Of a stretch of 64,000 bases of DNA, positions 53,187-60,838 are shown one piece after another. The notes under the pieces are model-generated. The model was not told the DNA's origin and did not search any database. It saw only the letters and a program-made list of their open reading frames with translations. Made by a program: the position numbers and the translations under genes. Position 1 is the first letter of the stretch; each line of letters begins with the position of its first letter. The stretch is from a virus, in the IMG/VR virus record IMGVR_UViG_3300009180_003294, positions 1-64,000 of that record; one strand, 5' to 3'.

Positions 53187-54355
53187 TGAAATATTTAGAT
53201 ATCAGTGAAATCGAAAGCGTACAGATTGACCATACAAGTCGTTGTAATCTGGCCTGTCCACAGTGTGCAAGAATATACAACGGACAGCCAAATCCGGAAA
53301 TGCCGCTGGGTGAGTTGAGCTTAGACGACTATAAAAACTTCTTTACTCCCACGTTAATTAATAATGTAAAGCAAATAACACAGTGCGGTAACTACGGTGA
53401 TATAATATCTAGTTCTAATATATTAGAATGTTTAGACTGGCTACGTTCAGCAGGCAGTCGAGCCAACATCACAATCATGACCAATGGCAGTGCTAGAACA
53501 GCAGACTGGTGGAAAGACTTGGCTAGAATATTGGGCAAAGAAGGCAAAGTTGTTTTTAGTATAGATGGTTTAGAAGATACAAATCATTTGTACAGAGTTA
53601 ATAGCAATTTTAACAAGATTATCGAAAATGCTCGAGCATTTATATCAGCGGGCGGCAGAGCTCGCTGGGACTATCTAGTGTTTGCACACAATGAACATCA
53701 AGTAGAACAAGCAAAAAAAACAGCACAAGACTTGGGCTTTATACAATTCTCCGTTAAGAAAACAAATAGATTTATCAACGAAAAGAATTATCAAGGCTGG
53801 GTCAAAACTGAATTAGCTGAGCCTGTTATTAAAAGACAAAAAGCACCTCCCGGTGTTATGTCAATGATGACGTTGCCGCAGGGAGCAACACATATAATTC
53901 AAAGTCCCACAACAGACAAGTACAAAGCACAGAGTAGTTTGCAGTTTGATGACATTGTAAAAGAACATGGTAGTTGGCAGGGATATATTGATTCTACTTC
54001 AATTAGCTGTAAATTTAAAAAACAAAAAGCAGTCTTCTTAGACTTCGAAGGTAGAGTTTGGCCCTGCACTTGGACTGCCAGTGGAATATATCACTATGGA
54101 GAAAATACTCAAAAAGAACAGGCAAAACGTTTGTTGGATCATTATGGCTGGGACTTTAATTCCATTAGAAGCCACAGCATAGAAGATATAATGAATCACG
54201 AGTGGATGTCAAAGACATTGGTAGAAAGCTGGGGACTAACTTCGGATAGTAGACCAATTGAAAAGCTAATGTGCTGTGGCAGAACCTGCGGAACCAGCTA
54301 TGATTTTTCTAGTTCCAGTAGTGCCAATAGGGAGGTAATCAGTTTACAAAAATGA
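53186..54355 (+). CDS. Radical SAM/SPASM-type enzyme, CPQC subtype (second copy)
   Basis: The 389-residue enzyme has C20-x3-C24-x2-C27 (SRCNLACPQC), TQCGNYGDIISS in the GGE position, VVFSIDGLEDTNHLYR and AGGRARWDYLVFAHNEHQVE, nearly the same as the 46513 copy. C-terminal cysteines (ISCKFKKQ, WPCTWTAS, LMCCGRTCG) fit an auxiliary cluster. The two copies are clear paralogues set on either side of the three twitch-type genes and the PP-loop pair. The last residues (SSSSSANRE) are low complexity. Shares an A with the previous stop (TAATG). Confidence 0.86.
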   Translation: MKYLDISEIESVQIDHTSRCNLACPQCARIYNGQPNPEMPLGELSLDDYKNFFTPTLINNVKQITQCGNYGDIISSSNILECLDWLRSAGSRANITIMTNGSARTADWWKDLARILGKEGKVVFSIDGLEDTNHLYRVNSNFNKIIENARAFISAGGRARWDYLVFAHNEHQVEQAKKTAQDLGFIQFSVKKTNRFINEKNYQGWVKTELAEPVIKRQKAPPGVMSMMTLPQGATHIIQSPTTDKYKAQSSLQFDDIVKEHGSWQGYIDSTSISCKFKKQKAVFLDFEGRVWPCTWTASGIYHYGENTQKEQAKRLLDHYGWDFNSIRSHSIEDIMNHEWMSKTLVESWGLTSDSRPIEKLMCCGRTCGTSYDFSSSSSANREVISLQK

Positions 54356-54918
54356 ATAACATTAAAATATTAAATAATTTTCCAAAAGAACTAATGGACG
54401 AGTTTAAAAATTACTACGAATTAAAATACAAGGGCAAGGATCCTGAAAACGTATGGAGTGATAAACACAGTGCTTCGGTGATATCAAATAGAGATATAAA
54501 TTATTTCAACAAATTTCTACCCGAAAATGCCGACACTATAGACTTGTATTTTATTTACAAAGGAAGAATGATGCCACACATTGATAGAGGACGCAAAACT
54601 GCATTTCAAATTCCCATAGACATAGATTTAGAAAATAGTTATACATACTCTTTAAAAAATAGAGACCTTTCTATATTAACACCTTCTTCTATAACTTTCA
54701 GTAGAAAAAACAATGAATCTATTAATCGACCAGAACATTGGTTTTATGAATGGAACGAAGATGCATTTGATCGATACAATTTAGAAAAACCCATTTTACA
54801 AAATGCAGGAATGCCGCATGGTGGAGCAAATTTTGGAGACACTTGTAGAATATTTTTCTCCGGATCGTATACAAATGATTTCGACGACATGGTTGAAAAA
54901 TTTAAGAATTGGCTATGA
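54352..54918 (+). CDS. 2OG-Fe(II) oxygenase-like protein
   Basis: The 188-residue protein shows MMPHIDRGRKTAFQIPI, with H76-x-D78, and GMPHGGANFGDTCRIFFSG, with H156 and R166 ten residues later. HxD...H...R with this spacing is the iron- and 2-oxoglutarate-binding pattern of the dioxygenase superfamily. In cyanophages such enzymes hydroxylate unknown substrates. It lies between two radical SAM genes and overlaps both as ATGA, so hydroxylation or desaturation may be a step of the same pathway. Total length is close to the minimal jelly-roll domain. The family call rests on the motif, not on an alignment. Confidence 0.72.
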   Translation: MNNIKILNNFPKELMDEFKNYYELKYKGKDPENVWSDKHSASVISNRDINYFNKFLPENADTIDLYFIYKGRMMPHIDRGRKTAFQIPIDIDLENSYTYSLKNRDLSILTPSSITFSRKNNESINRPEHWFYEWNEDAFDRYNLEKPILQNAGMPHGGANFGDTCRIFFSGSYTNDFDDMVEKFKNWL

Positions 54919-56060
54919 CAATTTCTAAATCATTCTGCATTATGCCCTGGACAGGGATATCCACCGAAGCCAGCGGAGGTTATCGCCCCTGTTGTTGGAT
55001 GGATGGCACACATCTGTATAGAGGTTCTATCGACGATTACGAAACCAGTAAATATTTGTCTGATATGAAAGAAGATTTTTTAGAAGGCCGATATCCCAGT
55101 ACTTGCAATCGCTGTAAATGGAATGATGAAAATGACATGGTGTCTAAACGTCAACGCGAAAATAAAAAATGGTTGGAAAAAAATAACATAGAAGATTATG
55201 CAGTCACTAATTATTCTATTATCGATCTAAGGCTTAATAACAAATGCAATTTACTGTGTGTAAGTTGCGGACCAAAAAGTTCTAGTTCTATATTTGAAGA
55301 AGTAGAACAGAATCAAGACAAGCACTTAACGCATTATAAATTTATATACAACAAAGTTAAAAATATGAATTTGTCTACTCCATACTCTGACGAAGAAGTA
55401 GATAAACTTATAGAACGTATCAATCCCACTAGCAGAGTATATTTCACAGGCGGTGAGCCTACACTAGTTAAGCCTGCATTTAGAGTGCTGGAAAAGATGC
55501 TGGAAAAAGGTTATAACAAAGATGTACCCATTGAGTTTAACAGTAACTTTCAAGCACTGAATAAAAAGTGGATAGAGCAATTAAAACAGTTTAAAGGCTT
55601 GATGATGCCTAGTATTGATGCTGTTGGTTCACAAGCAGAATTAATTAGATATGGATCGAAGTGGGAAGACGTAGACTACAATTTTAGATATTTTTTTAAA
55701 GAGTGTACGGGCTTTAGAATTAAAATTTGGCCCACTATATCGACATTAAACATATTGTATATCAAAGATATTATTAATTGGGCAGAAAGCTTTGAATCTG
55801 ACAGAATAGAAATATCATTGGATAATCGTTTGTCGGCACCTGCCTGGCTTGATATAAAAAATATGCCGGATAGTTTAAAAGATAAAGCCCGAACATATTT
55901 AAGCGACGATCCGAGATTCTCGGATATATTAAGACACTTAAATGAAGTTTCAAATGTCGCCGAACAAAAAAACTTTATAATTAATATGGATAAATTAGAT
56001 GCCATACGAAATACAAATTGGAGAGAAACATTAAATGAAATTGCTAATGGCTGGGAATGA
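54915..56060 (+). CDS. Radical SAM protein with N-terminal twitch module (copy D)
   Basis: I use ATG 54915 (ATGA overlap; a TTG two codons upstream is in frame). The 381-residue protein has C8 (FCIMPWTGI), C26-C27 (YRPCCWM), C64 and C67 (STCNRC), then C111-C115-C118 (CNLLCVSC) and VYFTGGEPTL. It is about 70 residues shorter than copies A-C, mostly at the C terminus. The gene overlaps the SDR-like gene that follows by 26 bases. Confidence 0.87.
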   Translation: MTISKSFCIMPWTGISTEASGGYRPCCWMDGTHLYRGSIDDYETSKYLSDMKEDFLEGRYPSTCNRCKWNDENDMVSKRQRENKKWLEKNNIEDYAVTNYSIIDLRLNNKCNLLCVSCGPKSSSSIFEEVEQNQDKHLTHYKFIYNKVKNMNLSTPYSDEEVDKLIERINPTSRVYFTGGEPTLVKPAFRVLEKMLEKGYNKDVPIEFNSNFQALNKKWIEQLKQFKGLMMPSIDAVGSQAELIRYGSKWEDVDYNFRYFFKECTGFRIKIWPTISTLNILYIKDIINWAESFESDRIEISLDNRLSAPAWLDIKNMPDSLKDKARTYLSDDPRFSDILRHLNEVSNVAEQKNFIINMDKLDAIRNTNWRETLNEIANGWE

Positions 56061-56604
56061 AGAATATGGACTGGCAAAGTCCTTGAAAATGCTGTATCCT
56101 GACACAGTGAGCCTAAGTAGAACCACAGGCTATGACATTAAAAAGTTAGAAACAAAAAAGCAAATTGCTGAAATGAGTTTAGACTATGATGTTTTCTTTT
56201 GCGTAAGTGCATTGGGAGACTTCCATCAATCTTTGTTAGTTGAAAAGATCATGGAAAAATGGCAGGAAAAGAACCACACAGGATACTTAATTGTATTAGG
56301 CTCTAGTGCAGATACTCCGGTCAATGGAACGTTAAGAATGTATAACGTGGAGAAAAGAGCGTTAAGAGCATATTGCAGGCAGCTCAGTCAAATAGCTGCC
56401 AGCGAAAAACCCAGTAATTGGAAAGTAACATACGTTGCTCCTGGCAATTTGCATACGCCAAATCAGGATGCAAAGATGCCTTCTACTCTTAAATTGGACT
56501 GCGATTACGTTGCCGGAGTTATAAGTTGGTTATTAGAACAGCCCTTTGATATTAATATCAGCGAACTGTGCTTGGACAGAAAACAACTTATCTGTGAAAA
56601 GTGA
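56035..56604 (+). CDS. Short-chain-dehydrogenase-like protein (paralogue of 61994)
   Basis: The 189-residue protein has an N-terminal Rossmann start (KLLMAGNEEYGLAKSL), YDVFFCVSALGDF, VLGSSADT with the catalytic-type Ser, and MYNVEKRALRAYCRQL, in which Y103-x3-K107 is the SDR active site. The G-x3-G-x-G motif is imperfect (GNEEYGLA). It is a paralogue of the gene at 61994, which keeps the same order and has the same C-terminal LEQPxxxxIxExxxD. The pair frames the second half of the radical SAM array. Probably an oxidoreductase acting on a sugar or keto group; cofactor unproven. It converges with the nitroreductase gene, overlapping by 17 bases. Confidence 0.7.
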   Translation: MKLLMAGNEEYGLAKSLKMLYPDTVSLSRTTGYDIKKLETKKQIAEMSLDYDVFFCVSALGDFHQSLLVEKIMEKWQEKNHTGYLIVLGSSADTPVNGTLRMYNVEKRALRAYCRQLSQIAASEKPSNWKVTYVAPGNLHTPNQDAKMPSTLKLDCDYVAGVISWLLEQPFDINISELCLDRKQLICEK

Positions 56605-57316
56605 CATTGATAGGTTGTTTTATTTTAGTCGGATACACAAAGTCTCCCAATGACTGACTTGCATTCCTTATTTTAGTGTCATCTGGATATCCTACTCCTA
56701 CCATTAACAATGGAAGACGTTTTAATCCTAGAACTTTTTTAATATCTTCCTGCTTCATACAACTGCAAAAGCCAGTTGAATAACCGGCCTGTACTGCAAC
56801 TAGTGCAAGATAAGCAGAGCCGATTCCAATTGCAACATCTCTATCAAAGTGTACTACTTGTTGGTTAACACCAGTGGGATCATTGCCGTGTTCAATAGAA
56901 TAAAATTGTTGATAATTCTCAGCGTATTTTAATTTGTCAACATCTCTCCATAACGTCAAATCGGTGTTGTCTTCAAATATAAACAAAGCATTAGCAAGAA
57001 CTTGATCATTTGGTATGAATTCTACAGGATCTTCGGGTCCTAACTTTACTGTGGGAATTAGTACATTATTTTCGTCACGCCTGGCTGCAAATCCAGCGGT
57101 GTGACTATGTATTTGTGCTATTAAATCTTGATTTGTCACAACATGTACATTATAAAATGCAATGTTCTGTTTGCTTGGGCAATGACTTGCCGCGGACACT
57201 AACAATCCTATATCTTTGTCAGGTATCTTTTTTGACAAATCCCAGTTTCTCTGACAATGTTGGCTTTTGTTAATTGCATTAATTAGCTCTATGCGTTTTT
57301 CTGAAGAGAGTTCCAT
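56588..57316 (-). CDS. Nitroreductase-family flavoprotein
   Basis: The 242-residue protein fits the FMN-dependent nitroreductase superfamily: SQHCQRNWDLSKKIP at the FMN-phosphate-binding start, AASHCPSKQNIAFY, IGIGSAYLALVAVQAGYST and a C-terminal LGDFVYP. Such enzymes catalyse oxidation or reduction of small molecules, or of peptide azolines in natural product clusters. On the minus strand with its own late promoter inside the 3' end of the next gene; SD AAGGAAA. Together with the radical SAM gene at 57330 it forms a two-gene inverted block inside the plus-strand array. Confidence 0.83.
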   Translation of the reverse strand: MELSSEKRIELINAINKSQHCQRNWDLSKKIPDKDIGLLVSAASHCPSKQNIAFYNVHVVTNQDLIAQIHSHTAGFAARRDENNVLIPTVKLGPEDPVEFIPNDQVLANALFIFEDNTDLTLWRDVDKLKYAENYQQFYSIEHGNDPTGVNQQVVHFDRDVAIGIGSAYLALVAVQAGYSTGFCSCMKQEDIKKVLGLKRLPLLMVGVGYPDDTKIRNASQSLGDFVYPTKIKQPINVTFHR

Positions 57317-57329
57317 AATAGCAATTTCC

Positions 57330-58436
57330 TTAGTTTGTTATATATTTATATATATTCCTGAAATCTTGTCCTCTGGAATTATCTAAGAAACTTGTTATAC
57401 GCATGAACTTTGCTGTCAAATGACTATCGTCTCTAGATAGCATTAGCTTTGAAATATATTCGCATTGACTTCGAACATTTTCGTCAGAATAATTAAAGTT
57501 TTTAAACTTATCAGCAATAAGCTCTTTTGATTCTTTTGGCAGCACAGTTATACATAAAAAATCCGGAAAGCTAAGGTGAGTTGTATTGAATTTAATTTTT
57601 TTAGCTGTAAGCCATTCCAAAGTCTCGGGCAAGTGAAGTACATTAAAAATACTGATAGTCGGTCGTGCTTGCAATCGAAGATCAAACTCATCTTGTAATG
57701 TAATGAATTTTTCTATGTTAGTTATAACAGCATCATAGTCGCTGGGGTAACGAAGATATTCGAATTCCTCCTTGACAATGCTGTCCATGCTGACCACTAA
57801 TTCAACATGTTTAAATTGTTTCAATCTATCTACAATTTCCGCTTTTGGATATACTGTGCAGTTGGTACTGTAATTAAGGAAAATATTTTTACTGTGTCCA
57901 GAGTCTATAATATAATCTAATAGGCGCCAATGATCAGGAGTTACAAATGGTTCGCCTCCAGTGATTTTTAAATGTTTTAAATTTGGAACAAACGGGAAAA
58001 TGTCTCGTATGTCTATTTTTGTTGTTTTTGTGGCAAAGCCCTTTAATGCAAGTTCTTCTTCGTACCACTTATCGCTGTACTTACTATCGCACATGCGACA
58101 TTTCAAATTGCATTCGTTGCTGATTGCAAGCTCGAGCCATTCTATCTTTGGATTGTCGGTGTCTACTTGACCCAGTAACTGATTTTCGTTGTAACGTTGT
58201 CTCAAACTCTTCTTACCGTTGTCTTCTTCTTCGTTGCAACGAACACATCCTGCAATTCTTTCTCCGGCGAAACTTGCTCTGCGTAATTCGTTCATTTCCT
58301 CGCTGAAGAAATTTCCTTCGATTGTATTTTGAAAATACGGAACGTTATTTGATTCAAATCGGCAGCAGGGTTTAATCCTGCCAGTGCCATCAACAAATTG
58401 ATGATTCCAAAAGGCAGAGCATATATTATTGTTCAT
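57330..58436 (-). CDS. Radical SAM protein with N-terminal twitch module (copy E, minus strand)
   Basis: I set the start at ATG 58436, because a TATAAATA octamer lies five bases upstream and includes any earlier start (a frame up to 58457 runs through the promoter). The 368-residue protein has C6 (ICSAFWNH), C24-C25 (IKPCCRF), C64 and C67 (AGCVRC), SAM cluster C109-C113-C116 (CNLKCRMC) and LKITGGEPFV. It is the only radical SAM gene here in the minus direction. It is followed 13 bases on by the nitroreductase gene. Confidence 0.87.
   Translation of the reverse strand: MNNNICSAFWNHQFVDGTGRIKPCCRFESNNVPYFQNTIEGNFFSEEMNELRRASFAGERIAGCVRCNEEEDNGKKSLRQRYNENQLLGQVDTDNPKIEWLELAISNECNLKCRMCDSKYSDKWYEEELALKGFATKTTKIDIRDIFPFVPNLKHLKITGGEPFVTPDHWRLLDYIIDSGHSKNIFLNYSTNCTVYPKAEIVDRLKQFKHVELVVSMDSIVKEEFEYLRYPSDYDAVITNIEKFITLQDEFDLRLQARPTISIFNVLHLPETLEWLTAKKIKFNTTHLSFPDFLCITVLPKESKELIADKFKNFNYSDENVRSQCEYISKLMLSRDDSHLTAKFMRITSFLDNSRGQDFRNIYKYITN
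57343..57350 (-). promoter_or_regulatory. Late promoter TATAAATA for the nitroreductase gene
   Basis: Exact TATAAATA on the minus strand (57350-57343), inside the end of the radical SAM coding region. The predicted leader of about 20 bases contains AAGGAAA, a proper ribosome-binding site. Confidence 0.7.
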
Positions 58437-58441
58437 ATTAG

Positions 58442-58449
58442 TATTTATA
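58442..58449 (-). promoter_or_regulatory. Late promoter TATAAATA (minus strand), leaderless spacing
   Basis: On the minus strand TATAAATA-CTAAT-ATG: exactly five bases separate the octamer from the ATG at 58436. It is back to back with the plus-strand late promoter at 58460-58467. Confidence 0.82.
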
Positions 58450-58459
58450 GATAGCAAAT

Positions 58460-58467
58460 AATAAATA
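58460..58467 (+). promoter_or_regulatory. Late promoter AATAAATA (plus strand), near-leaderless
   Basis: AATAAATA is followed by six bases and the ATG at 58474. The leader would be one base or none. No ribosome-binding site lies between. Confidence 0.72.
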
Positions 58468-58473
58468 TCATAT

Positions 58474-59607
58474 ATGAAACCAGTTGCAAGTTATTTTAAA
58501 TTTAATCCAACGGGTGCTTTTTCGGTAGATTGGTATATAGGAAAACGTTGTAACTTTGCTTGTAGTTATTGCGTTGATTACTTACACGATTATACAAGCC
58601 CGCATGTTCCTTTAGAGAACATGAAAAAATTAGTTGATGTACTATACGAAAAACACAAGTCGAATATATTATGGAGCCTAACAGGCGGAGAACCCACTAT
58701 CAATCCTGGATTTATGGATCTGTGCAAATACATAAAAGAAAAAGGCAGCAGGTATGTCAGTTTGACTACTAACGGTACACGTACATTAGACTATCACAAA
58801 GAATTATTTAGATATATTGATGGTGTAACATTAAGTTTTCACTTTGAATTTATGGAACAGCGCATTGAAGAATATATTCACAAGTGTATAGAACTAGACA
58901 AGTGGCGACTTGAACTTAATAAAAATCTAGTTCAGGGTCAGCCTAAAAAAACTCTAATACTTAGATTTATGGTAGAGACCGGTCAGTTACCCAACGTTGA
59001 ACGCATGGAAAAGGCTTTCAGAGACGCAGGCATTACTAATATAGAACATCGTTATATTCGTCCTCCTAGTGCAAATGCAAAGAACATGCAAACTGAGGAG
59101 AAGTATGCGTTTACAGATGAAAACGATCCTAATCAGATTGTTAATCCTGAACAAGTACAACGCATAGAAACTAAAGAAGCAACTTTTTATAAAAAAGAAG
59201 AATTAGAATCCCTTAGCACAATATATAAAAGTACCGCAGATCCTGACAAACGCAAACTTAAATTTTGGTTTCAAGATGAACAAGGCAAGTACGCTGACAC
59301 AGATTATCATTACAATGAGTTAAACTTTGACAAAAAGAATAATTATCAAGGATGGCTATGTTGGGCAGGCGCCAAGCATTTAAAAATCATTCCTGATGGC
59401 GGAATTTATATTGGTAGTTGTCACGTGGGCGGACGTCGAGGCAACATATATGATAAAGACAGCATAGACTTGCCAGACGATCCTATTCGTTGCAATAAAT
59501 GGCGCTGTACCGATAACACAGATTTAAAAGTACCCAAGATCAAAGACTGGGAACATTATCATTTAGTCAAGGATATGATAGAATGGGAAAAGAACAATGA
59601 CAAATAA
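58474..59607 (+). CDS. Radical SAM protein, CSYC subtype (copy 1)
   Basis: The 377-residue protein has VDWYIGKRCNFACSYC (C26, C30, C33), LWSLTGGEPTINPGF and TTNGTRTLDYHKEL. C-terminal cysteines occur in WLCWAGAKHL, SCHVGG and CNKWRC, suggesting a partial SPASM/twitch module, with GGIYIGSC and DLKVPKIKDW as family marks. This N-terminal Trp-(x)IG-(x)RCN form is shared with the next two genes. The neighbourhood and the absence of a precursor peptide make a small-molecule or protein substrate possible, but neither is shown. Confidence 0.86.
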   Translation: MKPVASYFKFNPTGAFSVDWYIGKRCNFACSYCVDYLHDYTSPHVPLENMKKLVDVLYEKHKSNILWSLTGGEPTINPGFMDLCKYIKEKGSRYVSLTTNGTRTLDYHKELFRYIDGVTLSFHFEFMEQRIEEYIHKCIELDKWRLELNKNLVQGQPKKTLILRFMVETGQLPNVERMEKAFRDAGITNIEHRYIRPPSANAKNMQTEEKYAFTDENDPNQIVNPEQVQRIETKEATFYKKEELESLSTIYKSTADPDKRKLKFWFQDEQGKYADTDYHYNELNFDKKNNYQGWLCWAGAKHLKIIPDGGIYIGSCHVGGRRGNIYDKDSIDLPDDPIRCNKWRCTDNTDLKVPKIKDWEHYHLVKDMIEWEKNNDK

Positions 59608-60838
59608 CAATCCGTATTCGGTAATATCAAACAGTCATCCAGAGACTATGCACATAGAATGGGTGGTTAATAATGTTTGTAATTACAAATGTAGTTACTG
59701 TATGCCAGATCTACATTCTGGATCCAGCGGACAGCCTCATTTCGAAAATAGTTTAAAGTTTTTGGACTTTGTACATGAAAAGGTTAACCCCAATTATAAG
59801 ATGCTGACACTCAGTGGCGGTGAGCCCACTATGTGGCCTAGACTAAGTGAGTTTTTGCAAAAAATGAATCCTAACTACTACACGACTATTGTAACTAATG
59901 GAAGTAGAACATTAAGATGGTGGGAAGAATTTGTAGTTGATGCAACAAATTTGTCAGTTGTTACTATCAGTATACATTTAGAATATGCCGACATGGAACA
60001 TATTATAAACGTTTGTAAAATACTTCACAAAAAGATAAGAACAACAGTGTTGATATTATTTAATCCTGCCAAGAGAGAACAAGCAAAAATGTTTGCAGAA
60101 AGATTCAAGGCCGAACAATTAAATATAACTTACACGATTAAACCAATAACCACACGCTATGAAGAAGACACTGATAATGCTTCTTTAGAGTATACCGCAG
60201 AAGATAAAAAATTTATCAAAGACAATACAGTATATTCACAAAAAGGATTTCCATCGTTGCCAACTTCTGCAGAGATGGTAGTCGACGGTGTTAAAAAAGA
60301 TTCGTTTTTCGCTGGTAGAATGATCGCAGATAAAACTAATAAATTTACAGGTTGGTGGTGCGAAGCTGGAAGAAAACGATTGACTATATGGCATGATGGC
60401 AATGTTTATGGAGCACAGTGCCATACTGCCAAGAAAAATGTGTTGGGGAACATCAATGACGGCGAAATCAAAATTATCAACGGATTAGTATGTGATATTA
60501 TGCACTGCGCTTGCTTGCCTGATCTACGAATTCCGAAAAGAAAACATTATGATTTGAAAAAAGAACTGCAAGGAGATTCTGCGGCAATTGTTGCATTAGA
60601 TGCAGCCGGTAGCTTAACTACTATGCCTTTGCGTCAATTACAATTAGAAGCAGCCAGGGTGATAAGTAGCATGGAAGCTACTAACGATAATATACATAAA
60701 TTTAATGTAGAAAGCAGACACAACAGCCAACTATGGTATAGGTCTGCTCTTATATGGTATATTAACAAATATGGAAATTTACCAAGTATTACCGGTCCAG
60801 GAAAAGAAATAAAATTTATCTACGAACAAAATGAGTGA
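59597..60838 (+). CDS. Radical SAM protein, CSYC subtype (copy 2)
   Basis: The 413-residue protein has IEWVVNNVCNYKCSYC (C28, C32, C35), MLTLSGGEPTMWPRL and VTNGSRTLRWWEEF. C-terminal segments WWCEAGRKRLTIWHDG and GAQCHTAKKN parallel WLCWAGAKHLKIIPDG of copy 1, and MHCACLPDLRIPKRKH parallels its end. An extra C-terminal tail of about 85 residues (from GDSAAIVALDAAG) is present only here. Overlaps copy 1 by 11 bases and copy 3 by 8. Confidence 0.86.
   Translation: MTNNNPYSVISNSHPETMHIEWVVNNVCNYKCSYCMPDLHSGSSGQPHFENSLKFLDFVHEKVNPNYKMLTLSGGEPTMWPRLSEFLQKMNPNYYTTIVTNGSRTLRWWEEFVVDATNLSVVTISIHLEYADMEHIINVCKILHKKIRTTVLILFNPAKREQAKMFAERFKAEQLNITYTIKPITTRYEEDTDNASLEYTAEDKKFIKDNTVYSQKGFPSLPTSAEMVVDGVKKDSFFAGRMIADKTNKFTGWWCEAGRKRLTIWHDGNVYGAQCHTAKKNVLGNINDGEIKIINGLVCDIMHCACLPDLRIPKRKHYDLKKELQGDSAAIVALDAAGSLTTMPLRQLQLEAARVISSMEATNDNIHKFNVESRHNSQLWYRSALIWYINKYGNLPSITGPGKEIKFIYEQNE

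Noticed and set aside
55676-56077. 133-codon minus-strand open frame
   Set aside because: Opposite the well-supported radical SAM copy D; shadow of biased codon use.
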